A DNA stretch of 64,000 nt from Anniella stebbinsi (lineage: Eukaryota; Chordata; Lepidosauria; Squamata; Anniellidae), in assembly GCA_029215795.1 (NCBI GenBank), contig JARDYH010000005.1, forward strand, positions 17,640,001 to 17,704,000, written 5' to 3'. Position 1 is the first letter of the stretch, and each line of letters starts with the position of its first letter. This document shows, one piece after another, positions 54,424 through 64,000 of this stretch. The notes under the pieces were generated by a model. That model had not been told where the DNA came from. It made no database searches and saw only the letters and a program-made list of their open reading frames with translations. Made by a program: the position numbers and the translations under genes.

Positions 54424-55095
54424 CCCAGCATTCCAGATTCTGTTATTCTAGCATAGAAAACCTGTAGGTGATGGAATTCACACAACCCTCCACAAAAATC
54501 CTGCTATCCATTTTCTCTTGTTTTAACCATTGCTCTTCATTTTCCTCCTGCATGGCAACATATAGCTTTAAAGTTCTGTGCCTTAGCCACCTCCATCCCT
54601 GCTTTCCCCCTCCCCCTCCCATCGTCACAGAAAAGGCACAATTGTCAGCTTTTCTGCAAAGCTCTGTACCTTTGGCAGCTGCACAAAGAACAGAAATTCA
54701 GCAGGCAAAATCCCCCCTCCCTGCACTCAGTGCCTGGAAAGCTACACCTGTTGAATTTTGCGATGTCACACAGTTATTAAAGACATGGAGCCTCTCTCAA
54801 AAAAGCAGAGGAAAAGGGGGGGGGAGAAGGGGGTGATAACCTTAGCCAAAGAATAGGTTGCAGTTTGGAATATGATTATTTCATGTTATATAATCCAGTA
54901 GGACTATTTTCACCTCTGAGGCTTTTGGCCTCAAACTATTTTGTCTCTGCTTAAGCCATCTACCCTGTCAATTGGCCAGAAAAGAATCTCTTTCGCACAC
55001 AATCTGACCTATATCTTCAACAGTGGCTTGTTAAATCAACAAATCAACAGGTGAAGCTTCTCATTGCATGGAAAGGCAGAGTGGTGGAGTAGTTG
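54424..55095. other. Unassigned non-coding stretch
   Basis: No repeat or gene recognised. Confidence 0.4.
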
Positions 55096-55628
55096 GAGTA
55101 GGGCCTCATCTACACCTTGAGACCTCCCGGGATGGAGGTGCGGGGAAGGATCCCAGGTTTACCTGCTTCTGGGATCATCCCCCTGCATCTAAACCCCAGT
55201 ACATCATCCCAGAAGTCAAGAGGGATGTTCCTGGTGCAGCATTTGTTTGTTTCCGCATTGAGGGAGTTACGGGGAAAAGTAAGTTTAAAAAAACTTAAAA
55301 CTTGGTGCCCCAACCCACCAAAAGCCATCCCGGGAATGGTGAAAATGCTGCCCCTCCCCACACACAATGGGCACGGAGTCCCCCTGCACAGCTCTGTGCC
55401 CATTTGAAGAGCCCCACTACTTGCGGGGAGGGGGAAGGACCCAGGAGCGCTCGCCACACTGCCTGCGGTTCTCGGGGTTGTCCCGGGACCATAGGGAAAA
55501 TTGGGAAAACTGCAGTCCCAGTTATTCCGGGACAACTGAGAGGTTGACCCTGGGATCTCCTTGTGTCATTTGGATGCCCAGGGACAACCTCGAGCTGACC
55601 CTGGGATAACTGGCTGGTGTAGACATAG
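55096..55628. mobile_element. MITE with GGCCTCATCTACACC ends
   Basis: GGGCCTCATCTACACCTTG at the left and ACTGGCTGGTGTAGACATAG at the right are roughly inverted. The interior has mirrored TCCCGGGA-type blocks (GGGATCATCC, CCCGGGACC, TTCCGGGACAAC). Overlapping frames on both strands (for example 55110-55535) reflect this composition, not genes. Confidence 0.5.
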
Positions 55629-56001
55629 AATAGGAGTGGGAGAACAGAGTTCAAATCCTAACTTAGACATGAAACTCACTGAGTAGCTCTGGGCAGCAAC
55701 TCTCTTACACCCTAACCCTACCTCATAGAGTTGTTGTGACAATAAAATGGAGGGGGAGTCGTATATGCCACCCTGAACTTCTTGGAGGAAAGGTGGAATA
55801 AACAACCGTTGGACTAAAAAATGTACTCCCTTTTCTGTGCCATATTTGATTGCTGTGTACTGCCCAGAGAGCTTCAGCTATTGAGTGGTATAGAAATGTA
55901 ATAAATAAATAAATAAATAAATAAATGGTCCTAGTCAATGTATTACCATACATTGATTTAAACATTGACAGCTGCTAATCCGAAGGGAGAGGCGGGCTAC
56001 A

Positions 56002-56037
<36 letters not shown>

Positions 56038-56050
56038 AATAATAATAATG
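55629..56050 (+). mobile_element. tRNA-derived SINE followed by L2-type tails
   Basis: 55640-55805 (GAGTTCAAATCCTAAC, GGGCAGCAACTC, AGAGTTGTTGTGACAATAAA, CACCCTGAACTTCTTGG) is the 2661-type SINE in forward orientation. Two L2-like tails end in (AAAT)n at 55900-55925 and (AAT)n at 56005-56047. Confidence 0.6.
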
Positions 56051-56204
56051 TTAAAGGCACAGGAGCCAATATTTAAAAAGTCAGCTATCCAAATCTGCCC
56101 CATAGCTCCCATGTACTAAATATTCCCAATGGCCATTGTGTCTGCATACCAATATTTCTCAGTGTCAAGGGTTGCCAGCTTCTAAACTGGCCTGTATAGC
56201 TGTC

Positions 56205-56345
56205 CCTTCAGGGGTGGGCAACTTGTAGCCCACCAGATTTTGTGGCCTACAACTCCCATTAGCCCTAGCTAGCATGATCAATGGTGAAGGATGATGGGAG
56301 TTATAGGCTAAAATATCTGGAGGGCTGCAAGTTGCCCGCTGCTGC
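56205..56345. repeat. Family H hairpin MITE
   Basis: GGGCAACTTGTAGCCCACC, GGCCTACAACTCCCATTAG, then ATGATGGGAGTTATAGGC and GGGCTGCAAGTTGCCC: both arms and the ends are present. Confidence 0.75.
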
Positions 56346-57094
56346 ATTTACTTAGCAGTACTTTGATCTGTAACAATTAGCAGGTGGTATTATTCATCTC
56401 CGTGCAAAAAACAAGCAAAACCCAAAACCCTTCACCTGAGGACTTCTACATAGCAAGCCACTATTGAAGAAGTAGATGAAGAATCCAAGATGGCTCTTGA
56501 CAGCTGCCATTTCTCTATCTTTTGACACTCCCCCTGATGCCTGTCATTTTAGAACAGGTTTGAGCAGTCCATTTTTGGCCCGTGGTGAGTGAACGGCTGC
56601 AGCTTGGCTGCCTCTCTTGTTATTCCCCTTGCTCGCCCCAGGACTTGGCCAGGCTCTTCCCTCGGCTCCTTCTTATAGGCAGATTTATGCCTCCGCTAAG
56701 TTCTGACATGTAGCCCAGGCGCCTTTGTTTGGTCACAGGCCCTGAGTTCAGCCAGCATGTCTAACTGGAGATGAATAGAGGCCCGAAAGAAGGTTTGGCG
56801 CCTGCTCTCAAGCCTTTTTCCTGATGATTTATGGTTGTCTCGGCCTCCAGAGGGCAATAGGAAATGTCCCCGGGACTCCAGACTCCTCTCTTTCAATGCA
56901 TTAATTCCATTTCAATTTCATAAAATGCGTGCCTAGAAACCTTATTACTTTGTGTGTCCTGCTGTGCATGCCCACCCCATAATTAGGAATGTGTGCCCTC
57001 AAAATGTGTGTGCATGCTTCTTCTTTGGATTATCATTCTTTCCATGTTAACCTTTAAAGTAAAGATGGGTAGAAAGCAGATCAAGGTCTAGTGG
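56346..57094. other. Repeat-free stretch, possible conserved non-coding element
   Basis: No transposon phrase was found. 56560-56920 has mixed composition with motifs such as CCTTTGTTTGGTCACAGG and CTCTTTCAATGCATTAATTCC and lacks microsatellites. It could be a retained regulatory element; only comparison with other species could show this. Confidence 0.3.
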
Positions 57095-57455
57095 TCAAGG
57101 TGGCCATGTGTCTGTGACTTTACAGAGGTCAGTCCTCTATCTAAAGGCATCCTCTATTTCACAGCTGTCCAGTTCAAGTCCGGGTTAAAGATAAAGTACC
57201 CTAAGAAGGTAGAGCAGGGAGGGGCCCTGACGTTGCCCATCAACACTTAGCCCCTGGACAACAGGCTGAGAAAGTACACAGTTCACCTGATCACAGTCTG
57301 GGATTGCATTTCTTTTAACGTTATAGTAAAGATTTCTACATTTGCATCTATACGTGTAAGTTAGCACATGGAAATTTTAGGCAAATCTGTATAATTTTTG
57401 CCCTCTTTTCTGGGGATGCATTTCCTCTTTTTTGATGAAGCGTAATTGCTCATCT
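57095..57455. mobile_element. Family B element, truncated
   Basis: AAGGTGGCCATGTGTCTG, CAGTCCTCTATCTAAAGGC, GTCCGGGTTAAAGATAAAG and TTTGCATCTATACGTG follow the family order. The right end (about 57455) is degraded. Confidence 0.6.
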
Positions 57456-57616
57456 TCCTGCTGGTAGATCTCTGGGTGATTCAAGTAAGATCGGCAAGGA
57501 TTTCTGACTCTGGCTTGTTCAGTAGACATGTGTAGGATTGCACTGTCAATTGTTTAACAATGGCAGGCACCAAAAAACAACTCCAAAATGACTCCACCAT
57601 GAAATGTGTGGAAGGA

Positions 57617-57741
57617 CTGGGTAGTATCCAATGTTAGTCCTACTTAGAGTAGACCATTGAAATGAATGGGACTTTAGTTGTGACTTAAATCCCTTTCATT
57701 TCAATGGTTTAAATAGGACTAACGTTGGATACCACCCACTG
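57617..57741. repeat. Family G hairpin MITE
   Basis: GGGTAGTATCCAATGTTAGTC is mirrored by GACTAACGTTGGATACCACC, and CATTGAAATGAATGG by CATTTCAATGG. A second copy is at 60163-60301. Confidence 0.8.
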
Positions 57742-58281
57742 TACGCTAAGTTCTGTTCTGATTCTCAAAACACATTCCTGGGCTCAAAATGCTTTAATTC
57801 AAAGTGTATATTTTCTGTACCATACTCCCATTGGTGGAACTCATTGTTCTAGGAAAAAACAAAGTAGCTCCCACAAGCCTGAAGTGTGTCCTCCCTTGGT
57901 TTAAAGTCCTTAACTGCCTAGTTCCAGGATCTTTGAAGAAGTGCCTTTCCCCCTATAAATCCCCCTAGCGCACCCCTCCCCATGTTGAGATCAGGAAATG
58001 AGGGCCTTTTATAAGTATCACCATCACTGGATGAAAAATTGGTATCCACCAAGTATCAGGCTTTTTCTGCAGAGTCCCACTCGCATTTGTATAATTCCCT
58101 CCCAAAGAGGTCCACCAACCGATCCATTGCATATTGATAGAGAGCAGTAAAAGTGTCCGTGTGCACTCAGATTTCTGTAAGCTGTTCAGATAAAGGTTGA
58201 TGTCCTCTCATGAAAGAAGTATAAAATATCATTCTGTGAAATACGTTCTAGATGCCTTTGATAAGGGCGAAATACTTACAG
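57742..58281. mobile_element. Probable L2-type LINE remnant
   Basis: CAGGCTTTTTCTGCAGAGTCCC and TATAATTCCCTCCCAAAGAGG (58040-58115) fit the L2 3' region. The rest is diverged. Confidence 0.4.
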
Positions 58282-58455
58282 TACAATCCTGTGCATACAT
58301 ATTTATGCACAGGATTATGCAGAAGTCCCAACATGTTCAATGAGACTTACTCTCAGGTAAGGCTGAACGCCTTATAGACACTTATTTAGGAATAAGTCTT
58401 ACTGACCTTAATGGGGTTTACTTCTGAATAGGCATGTATAGGATTGCACTGTTGG
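58282..58455. repeat. Family I hairpin, long copy
   Basis: ACAATCCTGTGCATAC and TGCACAGGATTATGC form a small inner hairpin. The outer arms GAGACTTACTCTCAGG and ACTTCTGAATAGGCATG with TATAGGATTGCACTG complete the family pattern. Confidence 0.65.
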
Positions 58456-58760
58456 TTGCAAAGTATACACAGAATTATCTAGTGAATATTATAAAACAAA
58501 GTTCTTTCCCTGAGCTGGGCAGAGTTGCCCACAGCCTGTGTTCATGGAAATGATGAATCAGCAGATGATCTGACACACTCAGCTACCCAACTTCCTTTCC
58601 TTATTAAAGGGATGATAGTCCATGAATTTACAGTAATGTCATGATGGAGGAAAGACAGACCCAGTTGGCAGTAACCTGTTGAAAGGTTTCTAGTGAACAA
58701 TGGACTAATTAATATGCAGATTAAACGGAGAGGGGAGCAGGAAGCAAAGTTACCTGGTGT
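58456..58760. other. Unassigned, repeat-free stretch
   Basis: No repeat or gene recognised. Confidence 0.4.
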
Positions 58761-58871
58761 TCTACACTATTGCTTTAAAACGGTTTATAACAGTTCAAAC
58801 CAGCTAATAACGGTCATTGACCAGTTTAAAACTGTTATAAACCATTTTAAAGCAGTAGTGTAGATAGGCTC
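58761..58871. repeat. Family F hairpin MITE
   Basis: TCTACACTATTGCTTTAAAAC with GGTTTATAACAG faces CTGTTATAAACC with ATTTTAAAGCAGTAGTGTAGA. The right end GATAGGCTC matches the copy at 62789-62937. Confidence 0.8.
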
Positions 58872-58874
58872 AGC

Positions 58875-59058
58875 AGTTTTGTTTGCCTCTCCTAAGGCTT
58901 CTGTTAAGTGTTGATGGGCAATTTCCAGGCTCCTCCCTGCTCTTGCTTCTTATGATTCTTTGGCTTTAAAACCAGACTTGGATTTGGCAGCCCTTCAAAA
59001 AGAGGATACTTTAAAATAGAGGACTTTCTTCTGTAAAGTTGGATACATGGCCAACCTA
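58875..59058. mobile_element. Family B element, reverse orientation, partial
   Basis: GTGTTGATGGGCAATTTCC, TGGCTTTAAAACCAGACTTGG, AATAGAGGACTTTC and GATACATGGCCAACCTA are the reverse of the family B left part. Confidence 0.6.
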
Positions 59059-59125
59059 AGCAGTGGACCCAATCAGCTGTCTACCTATCCCTGCTTTAAA
59101 AGTTACCATGGTAAGAATGGTAAAC

Positions 59126-59444
59126 TAGGCTGACCATATGAAAAGGAGGACAGGGCTTATGTAACTTTAACAGTTGTAGAGAAAAGGGAATTTCAGCCAG
59201 TGTCATTTGTATAAAATTAGTTCCTGGTGAAATTCCCTCTTCATCACAACAGTTAAAGTTGCAGGCACTATACTAGAGTGACCATAGACAAAAGAAGGCA
59301 GGGCCCCTGCAACTTTAACTGTTGTGATGAAGAGGGAATTTCACCAGGAACTAATTGCATACAAAAGACACTGGCTGAAATTCCCTTTTCTCTACAACTG
59401 TTAAAGTTACATGAGCCCTGTTCTCCTTTTCATATGGTCAGCCT
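59126..59444. mobile_element. M1 MITE, copy 12
   Basis: Ends TAGGCTGACCATATG and CATATGGTCAGCCTA; flanks TGGTAAAC and GGTAAACA share seven bases. Full length. Confidence 0.87.
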
Positions 59445-60162
59445 AGGTAAACAAATGGAGAAACATACACGCATTTAGAGGGCATGCATTCCTAATTATA
59501 GGGAAGGAGGCCCAGTTACCCATAGCTGTTTCTGTGGCCCCGTGTTCCTCTTCCATTGCCAAAACTGCCACACAAACAGAAACTGGCTGCATCGCCCGCC
59601 CCACCCTCCTTCAGTTTTAGAGTGTCAGCGACAAAAATCATGTTAATTTTGCAAGGAAGCAAGAAGCATGGTTCTGCTTGGAAACCAGGTGTGCAGTCTT
59701 CACATGCCTTGTTTCCTTACATAATCATCCTGATTTGATCGCTGCTCCTGCCACTACAGTAGCAAATTTAGCAGCAGGGTGGGCTGAGGCCCCTGGTGGT
59801 TTCCACGATGGCCACCGAACCCGAGAAGTTGCCCTTCCCTTCTGTTTTATGTGGATAAGCAAAGCTGCAGTTATCAGTGGGGCAATCCACTTATTTGCAA
59901 CAAGGTTTAGCATCTCCCAGATTTTTCCCAGAGGGAAGAGGGCAGGGGACTAAAGAAGCATCCTTAAGCATGTGCATGTTTCTGTTTTCTTTTGAGGTTG
60001 TTTTCCCCTTTAGCATCTCTTTTGGGTTTTTTTTTACTAGAATCCCGAGATCCACTAACTGGTGCAAAAGTCATGTACATTTAGAGTTAAAGAATTCTGA
60101 ACCCACAAATTTATTTCGAGTACCAGAAGTGAACAGCGCTTGCAGTCACAGACATCCATTTC
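59445..60162. other. Unassigned, repeat-free stretch
   Basis: No repeat or gene recognised. Confidence 0.4.
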
Positions 60163-60301
60163 TAGGGTTGTATCCAACGTTAGTCCTACTTAGACTACAC
60201 CCATTGAAATGAATGTGACTTAAGTTAGGCCTGACTAACATAAGTCCCATTCATTTAAGTGAGTCTACTCTATGTAAGACTAACATTGGATACAACCCCT
60301 A
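60163..60301. repeat. Family G hairpin MITE
   Basis: TAGGGTTGTATCCAACGTTAG and CTAACATTGGATACAACCCCTA are inverted ends; the TAGGG start also fits a hAT-type end. No target duplication seen. Confidence 0.8.
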
Positions 60302-61660
60302 GTTACCCTAAGTTTCCTTCATTTCAGCACTTTAACTGAGGGGTGGGGGTGAGTCTTTTTGTTGCCACTATTATTAAACAATCGGGACTCAGAAACCCTA
60401 CTGATCTGCTGCAAATTAGCCCCAGATGTAACAGTAGACCCAGATCTACCTTCTGCTCAAGATCTACCAGTAGATCCAGATCTATCTTCTGTCCATTCCA
60501 CACATAAACCACCTATCTTATTTCTCTCTTGACTCTTATCATTGTTTTCTTGAATGTGGAAGGATCACTTTGCCAATGTTTCTGACATCCTGGAAATTAG
60601 ATTGGGAGGAAAGATTCCTCTCTTTAAATAACAACAACAAAAAAAGCAAGTGCAGGATTTGATTATTTATTTATTTATTTGTTCAATCTACTTCTCCCTG
60701 GATGTCCGTTCTTGACATATGGCCGCCAACTGAACAGAGGAACCTCACATGCCCTTCGCATGGAGAGGAAGCTTGTTAATCAGTCCCTTGCTGGGAAACA
60801 TTTGGCCCTAGTTTCCGGTGTGAATTGGTGACATTTGTAATGGGCAGGGCTTTGATGTTGAGCAGATGTAAGGAGGGTTGGGAGGAGGGGCGGCTTCCGT
60901 TGGGCACCATTCCCTGGTCTGGAAATTTCTCCAGTGTACTGGCTGCTGCCATCCCATCTTGTGCCCCTGTGGCAAGAGTCCACCGAGTTTTTTTTTAACA
61001 AACAGGCAGGCTTATTTATCTTTTGCAATTGTACAAAGTTAGCTGGTGTGGAATTTGGATTCTGTAAGCTCTCATGGTCGGAAAATATAGTATTGATGTG
61101 CAAGGTTAAAGTGGGCAATTATTTTAATTGGACACTCCTCCAACATATGCATTACTACCATATAGCATAATCACCATTAGAGCTGATTGCCATGTGCGAA
61201 ATACAGTAAAGATAGAAAAAAGATGCAGTTTCTGCCAGATGGTCCCTACTGTCTATATCAAGCGGTGTTTGACCAGCAGCCACAGGCTAGAAGAAACATA
61301 TTGATATGATATGATTTTTATTTGCAATACTAACTTCTATTCAAGCTACAGTAAAAAAAGAAAAGAATCAAAAAACAAAATCCAAACTTTCAGTCATAAG
61401 GAATGAGATTTTTAATTGCGAGACATGAAGATAAACTATAGTTTACTTTAATGCCACAACTTTTTTAGGATCTATGTATAATGTAATGGCCCAGCCAATA
61501 GCTGCTTTCAATCATTATTATACAGCTTGACCATCCATTGGGTGGAGGTGAGGAGTTGTGCTGCAGTCATTAAAGGTGGATTAATCAACTATACAGTTTT
61601 AGAGTTGATTAACTATTGAGAGGAAACGTATAAATTTACTTTGAAATTATTTTGATATAT
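60302..61660. other. Unassigned, mostly repeat-free stretch
   Basis: A TTTA tract near 60665-60685 and a small inverted pair near 61570-61615 (GATTAATCAACTATA and GAGTTGATTAACTAT). No gene recognised. Confidence 0.4.
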
Positions 61661-61778
61661 ATATAGAGAGAGAGAGAGAGACATTCCTCTTTCGCTTCCT
61701 ATTGCTGTTACAAAGCATATATATATATATATATATATATGCTTTGTAACAGCAATGGGAAGCGAAAGAGGAATGTCT
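61661..61778. repeat. AT-centred near-perfect palindrome
   Basis: Arms 61679-61716 and 61741-61778 are 38 bases each and complementary at 37 positions. The spacer 61717-61740 is pure (AT)n, itself self-complementary, so the full 100 bases can fold into one hairpin or extrude as a cruciform. A short TA tract and GA tract lie just left. Confidence 0.95.
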
Positions 61779-62105
61779 AAAAATTGCCTTTTCTAAAAAC
61801 GAGTGGCTGATTTATTTTGTAACCATTGGGTCAATGCTAGAAATAACACTTCTGCCCCCAGACTGGAGAACAGAGTGGCTGCTTAGACTGCAGAAGCCGG
61901 TCATTTCTGATCTGAAACGATCAAGAGGAGAATGCTGGTGAAGGGTGCAGAGGAAGAGAACCTAAGTGACAAAGGAGGAGGTGCTGGTGAGGTGAAGCCA
62001 ATGGAGGTTCAGGAAGGTGGAAAGAAGAACATGGGCAGAGGTGCAGCTAGGCAATTTTAGATCCTGGACTTAATGGTCTTGTGATGGGGGCGGGTGCTTT
62101 AGATG
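61779..62105. other. Unassigned non-coding stretch
   Basis: No repeat or gene recognised. Confidence 0.4.
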
Positions 62106-62424
62106 TAGGGTGACCAGATAAAATCCAGGTCAGGGCTCCTGTAACTTTAACAGTTGTAGAGAAAAGGAAATTTCAGCCAGTGTCATTTGTATGCAATTAG
62201 TTCCTGGTGAAATTCCCTCTTCATCACAACTGTTAAAGTTGCAGGGGCCCTGCCTTCTTTGTATATGGTCACTCTGGTATAGTGCATGCACCTTTAACAG
62301 TTGTGATGAAGAGGGAATATCACCAGGAACTAATTGCATACAAATGACACTGGCTGAAATTCCCTTTTCTCTACAACTGTTAAAGTTTCAGGAGCCCTGA
62401 CCTGGATTTTATCTGGTCAGCCTA
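62106..62424. mobile_element. M1 palindromic hAT-type MITE, copy 13
   Basis: Perfect duplication TTTAGATG on both sides; ends TAGGGTGACCAGAT and ATCTGGTCAGCCTA. The two halves are nearly exact inverse copies. Confidence 0.92.
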
Positions 62425-62788
62425 TTTAGATGGCCACGTGTATTACTGCAGCTGTAAAGCATGCAACTAACATCTCTCTTCTTCCATGTTTTACAACTGC
62501 TTCGACATTCCTGGTATGTCAGAACAACAACCCTGTTTGTCATCCCTGATGCAAAAGAAATACTCGAAGCAGATGCCATTTTTCATTCTAAACTCACTTA
62601 AATAATTGCGCCATCATGACTACAGGAACAAAATGGAGTTTGCTTCTGCACCTACTACTCTTGGGGTGGTCATTTGGGGCCCCTCTGGGTTGAGGGGAAC
62701 TCTGGATTTTGGCCCCCAGCCCTAGCTGTGCCACTGAAAGTGGCTTTTTGTGAGGAGAATTTGAAGACTGTTCAAGGGAAATTATTCT
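62425..62788. other. Unassigned non-coding stretch
   Basis: No repeat or gene recognised. Confidence 0.4.
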
Positions 62789-62937
62789 GAGCCTATCTAC
62801 ACACGCAGGATAAAACACTTTGAAAACGTTTTGAAGACTGCATATGGAATGTGTCCTGGGCCCAACAGTTCTCAAAACTGTTATAAACCGTTTTAAACCG
62901 TTTTAAACCATTTTAAAGCAACAGTGTAGATAGGCTC
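62789..62937. repeat. Family F hairpin MITE
   Basis: GAGCCTATCTACACACGC and CAGTGTAGATAGGCTC are inverted ends. AAACCGTTTTAAACCGTTTT is an internal small tandem repeat. Confidence 0.75.
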
Positions 62938-63654
62938 TCCTTGACAAAAAGGACATGGCGCTGTTTCAAGCACTGGGGAAGGCATGACAAAAAAAAAATT
63001 AGCATTGGTGTGGTGAAGATTGGCAACAGTAAATAACGCTGTGGGGAATTCTTTTTAAATGGAGAACAGAACACTTTGTATCCCATCTAATCCCTCAGCT
63101 TTCCAAAAAGCGGCTCCTAGGGCTAGATTGGGTCTAACGCCACTAATTCGTTTTGATAGTTAACCTCTTTAGAAACATCTCTTTCTCTTGTTGCAAGGGC
63201 AAAATGGAAACCCTTCTGGAGGGCGAAACGTTATAAACACTGGGTGGCTGCCAATTTCACAGTCTTATTTAAAAAAAAATCCCTTTGGTCTGTGGGCCTC
63301 TTGATTCCTTCTCCCTTGCTTCTGGCTCTCCTGCAAGATCAGCAGGTACTGGCAATTCAGACCGAATTTAAAACTCGGGCTACCACATCTGAAGTGCAGA
63401 TTTGGAAATCTTCAGCTATCCAACACCATATTCAAAGGGATGGATCCAATGCTGGCCTCCCTCCAGCAGAGTGGAAACCCCTAGCAGAATAGATTTTTCC
63501 TCCACCTTCTCCAAATCTGCCTCAGAGGGTTGGGAGAGCATCCAGAGCAGATTCTGGGGAGTGGGAGGGCAAAGGAGAGCAAGGGGAAAGTCCTGTTGCA
63601 TGTGAGGATATCCACTTGCATGTTGGATCTAACTCAATTGCTGAATATCGGGGT
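62938..63654. other. Unassigned stretch
   Basis: Near 63222 the phrase GGGCGAAACGTTATAAAC resembles the 3' half of a hammerhead-type tail but lacks the CTGANGA box. No gene recognised. Confidence 0.35.
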
Positions 63655-63845
63655 GGGTGGGAGGGACCCAAAGAGCTTTGTGGCACCTTAAAGGCTAACA
63701 CATTTATTATAGGATCAAACAAAACTGAAGAACATACAAAATGTCCAATGGAATAAAGACAAGAAGTCTCAGGATGTTGAAAAAACATGTAGTTTTATAA
63801 ACTACATATTATAAACTACGTATTTTTCAACATCCTAAGACTTAG
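63655..63845. repeat. Penelope-like tail fragment and long hairpin
   Basis: AGCTTTGTGGCACCTTAAAGG with CTAACACATTTATTATAGG is the inverted tail phrase also seen near 20925. Next to it, 63766-63842 folds into an imperfect hairpin (AGTCTCAGGATGTTGAAAAA facing TTTTTCAACATCCTAAGACT). Confidence 0.5.
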
Positions 63846-64000
63846 GCCCTTTCCACATCAGGCAGAACGCCTGGGATGGACCCCGGCTGCTCCCTGTGAG
63901 TCCGCATGATGCACAGGGAGTAACAGGGAGGGGGGGCAGGCACGGGACTTTTCCTGATTCTCAGGAACCAGAAAAATCCCGATTCTTCCGCATTCCCGGG
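63846..64000. mobile_element. MITE left end, cut by the window edge
   Basis: GGCCCTTTCCACATCAGGC, CCTGGGATGGACCCCGG and ATCCCGATTCTTCCGC resemble the composition of the 55096-55628 element. The right end lies outside the window. Confidence 0.35.

Noticed and set aside
56843..56857. Third CTCF-like site (CCTCCAGAGGGCA)
   Set aside because: The third core position mismatches (T for A), so it is weaker than the two reported sites.
27440..62400. A recurring short peptide (NFNCCDEEGISPGTNC followed by MTLAEIPFSLQLL) encoded at many places
   Set aside because: It is the translation of the M1 MITE in one frame. It recurs because the MITE does, crosses the palindrome centre, appears on both strands and has no consistent start.
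20544..62424. Tc1/mariner-type origin of M1, because every copy is bordered by TA
   Set aside because: The TA is part of the ends. Perfect 8-base duplications lie outside it, which fits hAT and not a TA target duplication.
63205..63245. Fourth hammerhead-like motif (GGGCGAAACGTTAT)
   Set aside because: Only the GAAAC side is present; no CTGANGA box lies at the right distance.
1..64000. Host exons, CRISPR arrays, operons or endogenous retroviral LTRs
   Set aside because: I looked for long domain-bearing frames, regular direct repeats with unique spacers and paired LTRs with TG...CA ends; none was found apart from the DIRS and LINE parts described.

Overview
The window reads as non-coding DNA from a vertebrate, most likely a squamate reptile. 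The basis is the mix of interspersed repeats: tRNA-derived SINEs ending in short TTTA/AATA tails, L2- and CR1-type LINE remnants, an R4-like LINE, a DIRS retrotransposon, and many palindromic hAT-type MITEs. Microsatellites are frequent and open frames outside transposons are short. I found no host protein-coding exon, rRNA, functional tRNA gene, operon or CRISPR array. The species call is inference from repeat types.

The main coding object is one nearly full-length DIRS-type (tyrosine-recombinase) retrotransposon at about 5952-11983. It has inverted terminal repeats (5952-6110 and 11796-11983) and an internal complementary region (11592-11687) whose two halves are complementary to the two outer ends. 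Its frames are an intact 779-codon gag-like ORF (6305-8644), a reverse transcriptase/RNase H/methyltransferase-like frame interrupted by one TGA (8943-8945), and a tyrosine recombinase frame with one TGA (10598-10600) and one frameshift (about 11085-11105). It therefore looks recently active but now defective. The recombinase frame is also open across nearly all of the RT/RNase H region.

The rest is a layered transposon landscape. From 20 kb onward, thirteen copies plus an extra half copy of one roughly 320-bp hAT-type MITE (my label M1) occur. They share TAGGGTGACCA-type ends, and several have perfect 8-bp target duplications. Each is a palindrome whose half is itself a hairpin. Two GC-rich elements (25021-25543 and 40699-41195) and a third element (19982-20364) have the same ends and 8-bp duplications, so one transposase may have moved several families. 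Other families, labelled here for convenience, are B (GGTGGCCATGTGTCC ends), C (CTCTACAAG ends with TTATGCGCAT motifs), D (TTCAGACAACAC ends), E (CACATTAGGCA ends), F (GCCTATCTACAC ends), G (GGGTTGTATCCAA ends), H (hairpins with ACTACAACTCCCATC) and I (GCAATCCTATGCAT hairpins).

Items worth a second look are three decayed hammerhead-ribozyme-like motifs in Penelope-like repeat tails (38334-38500 plus strand, 50403-50442 minus strand), a 100-bp almost perfect palindrome with an (AT)n centre (61679-61778), two strong CTCF-like motifs (15404-15417 and 30573-30585), and nested insertions that give relative ages. Boundaries of old repeats are approximate because I could not align to a library.
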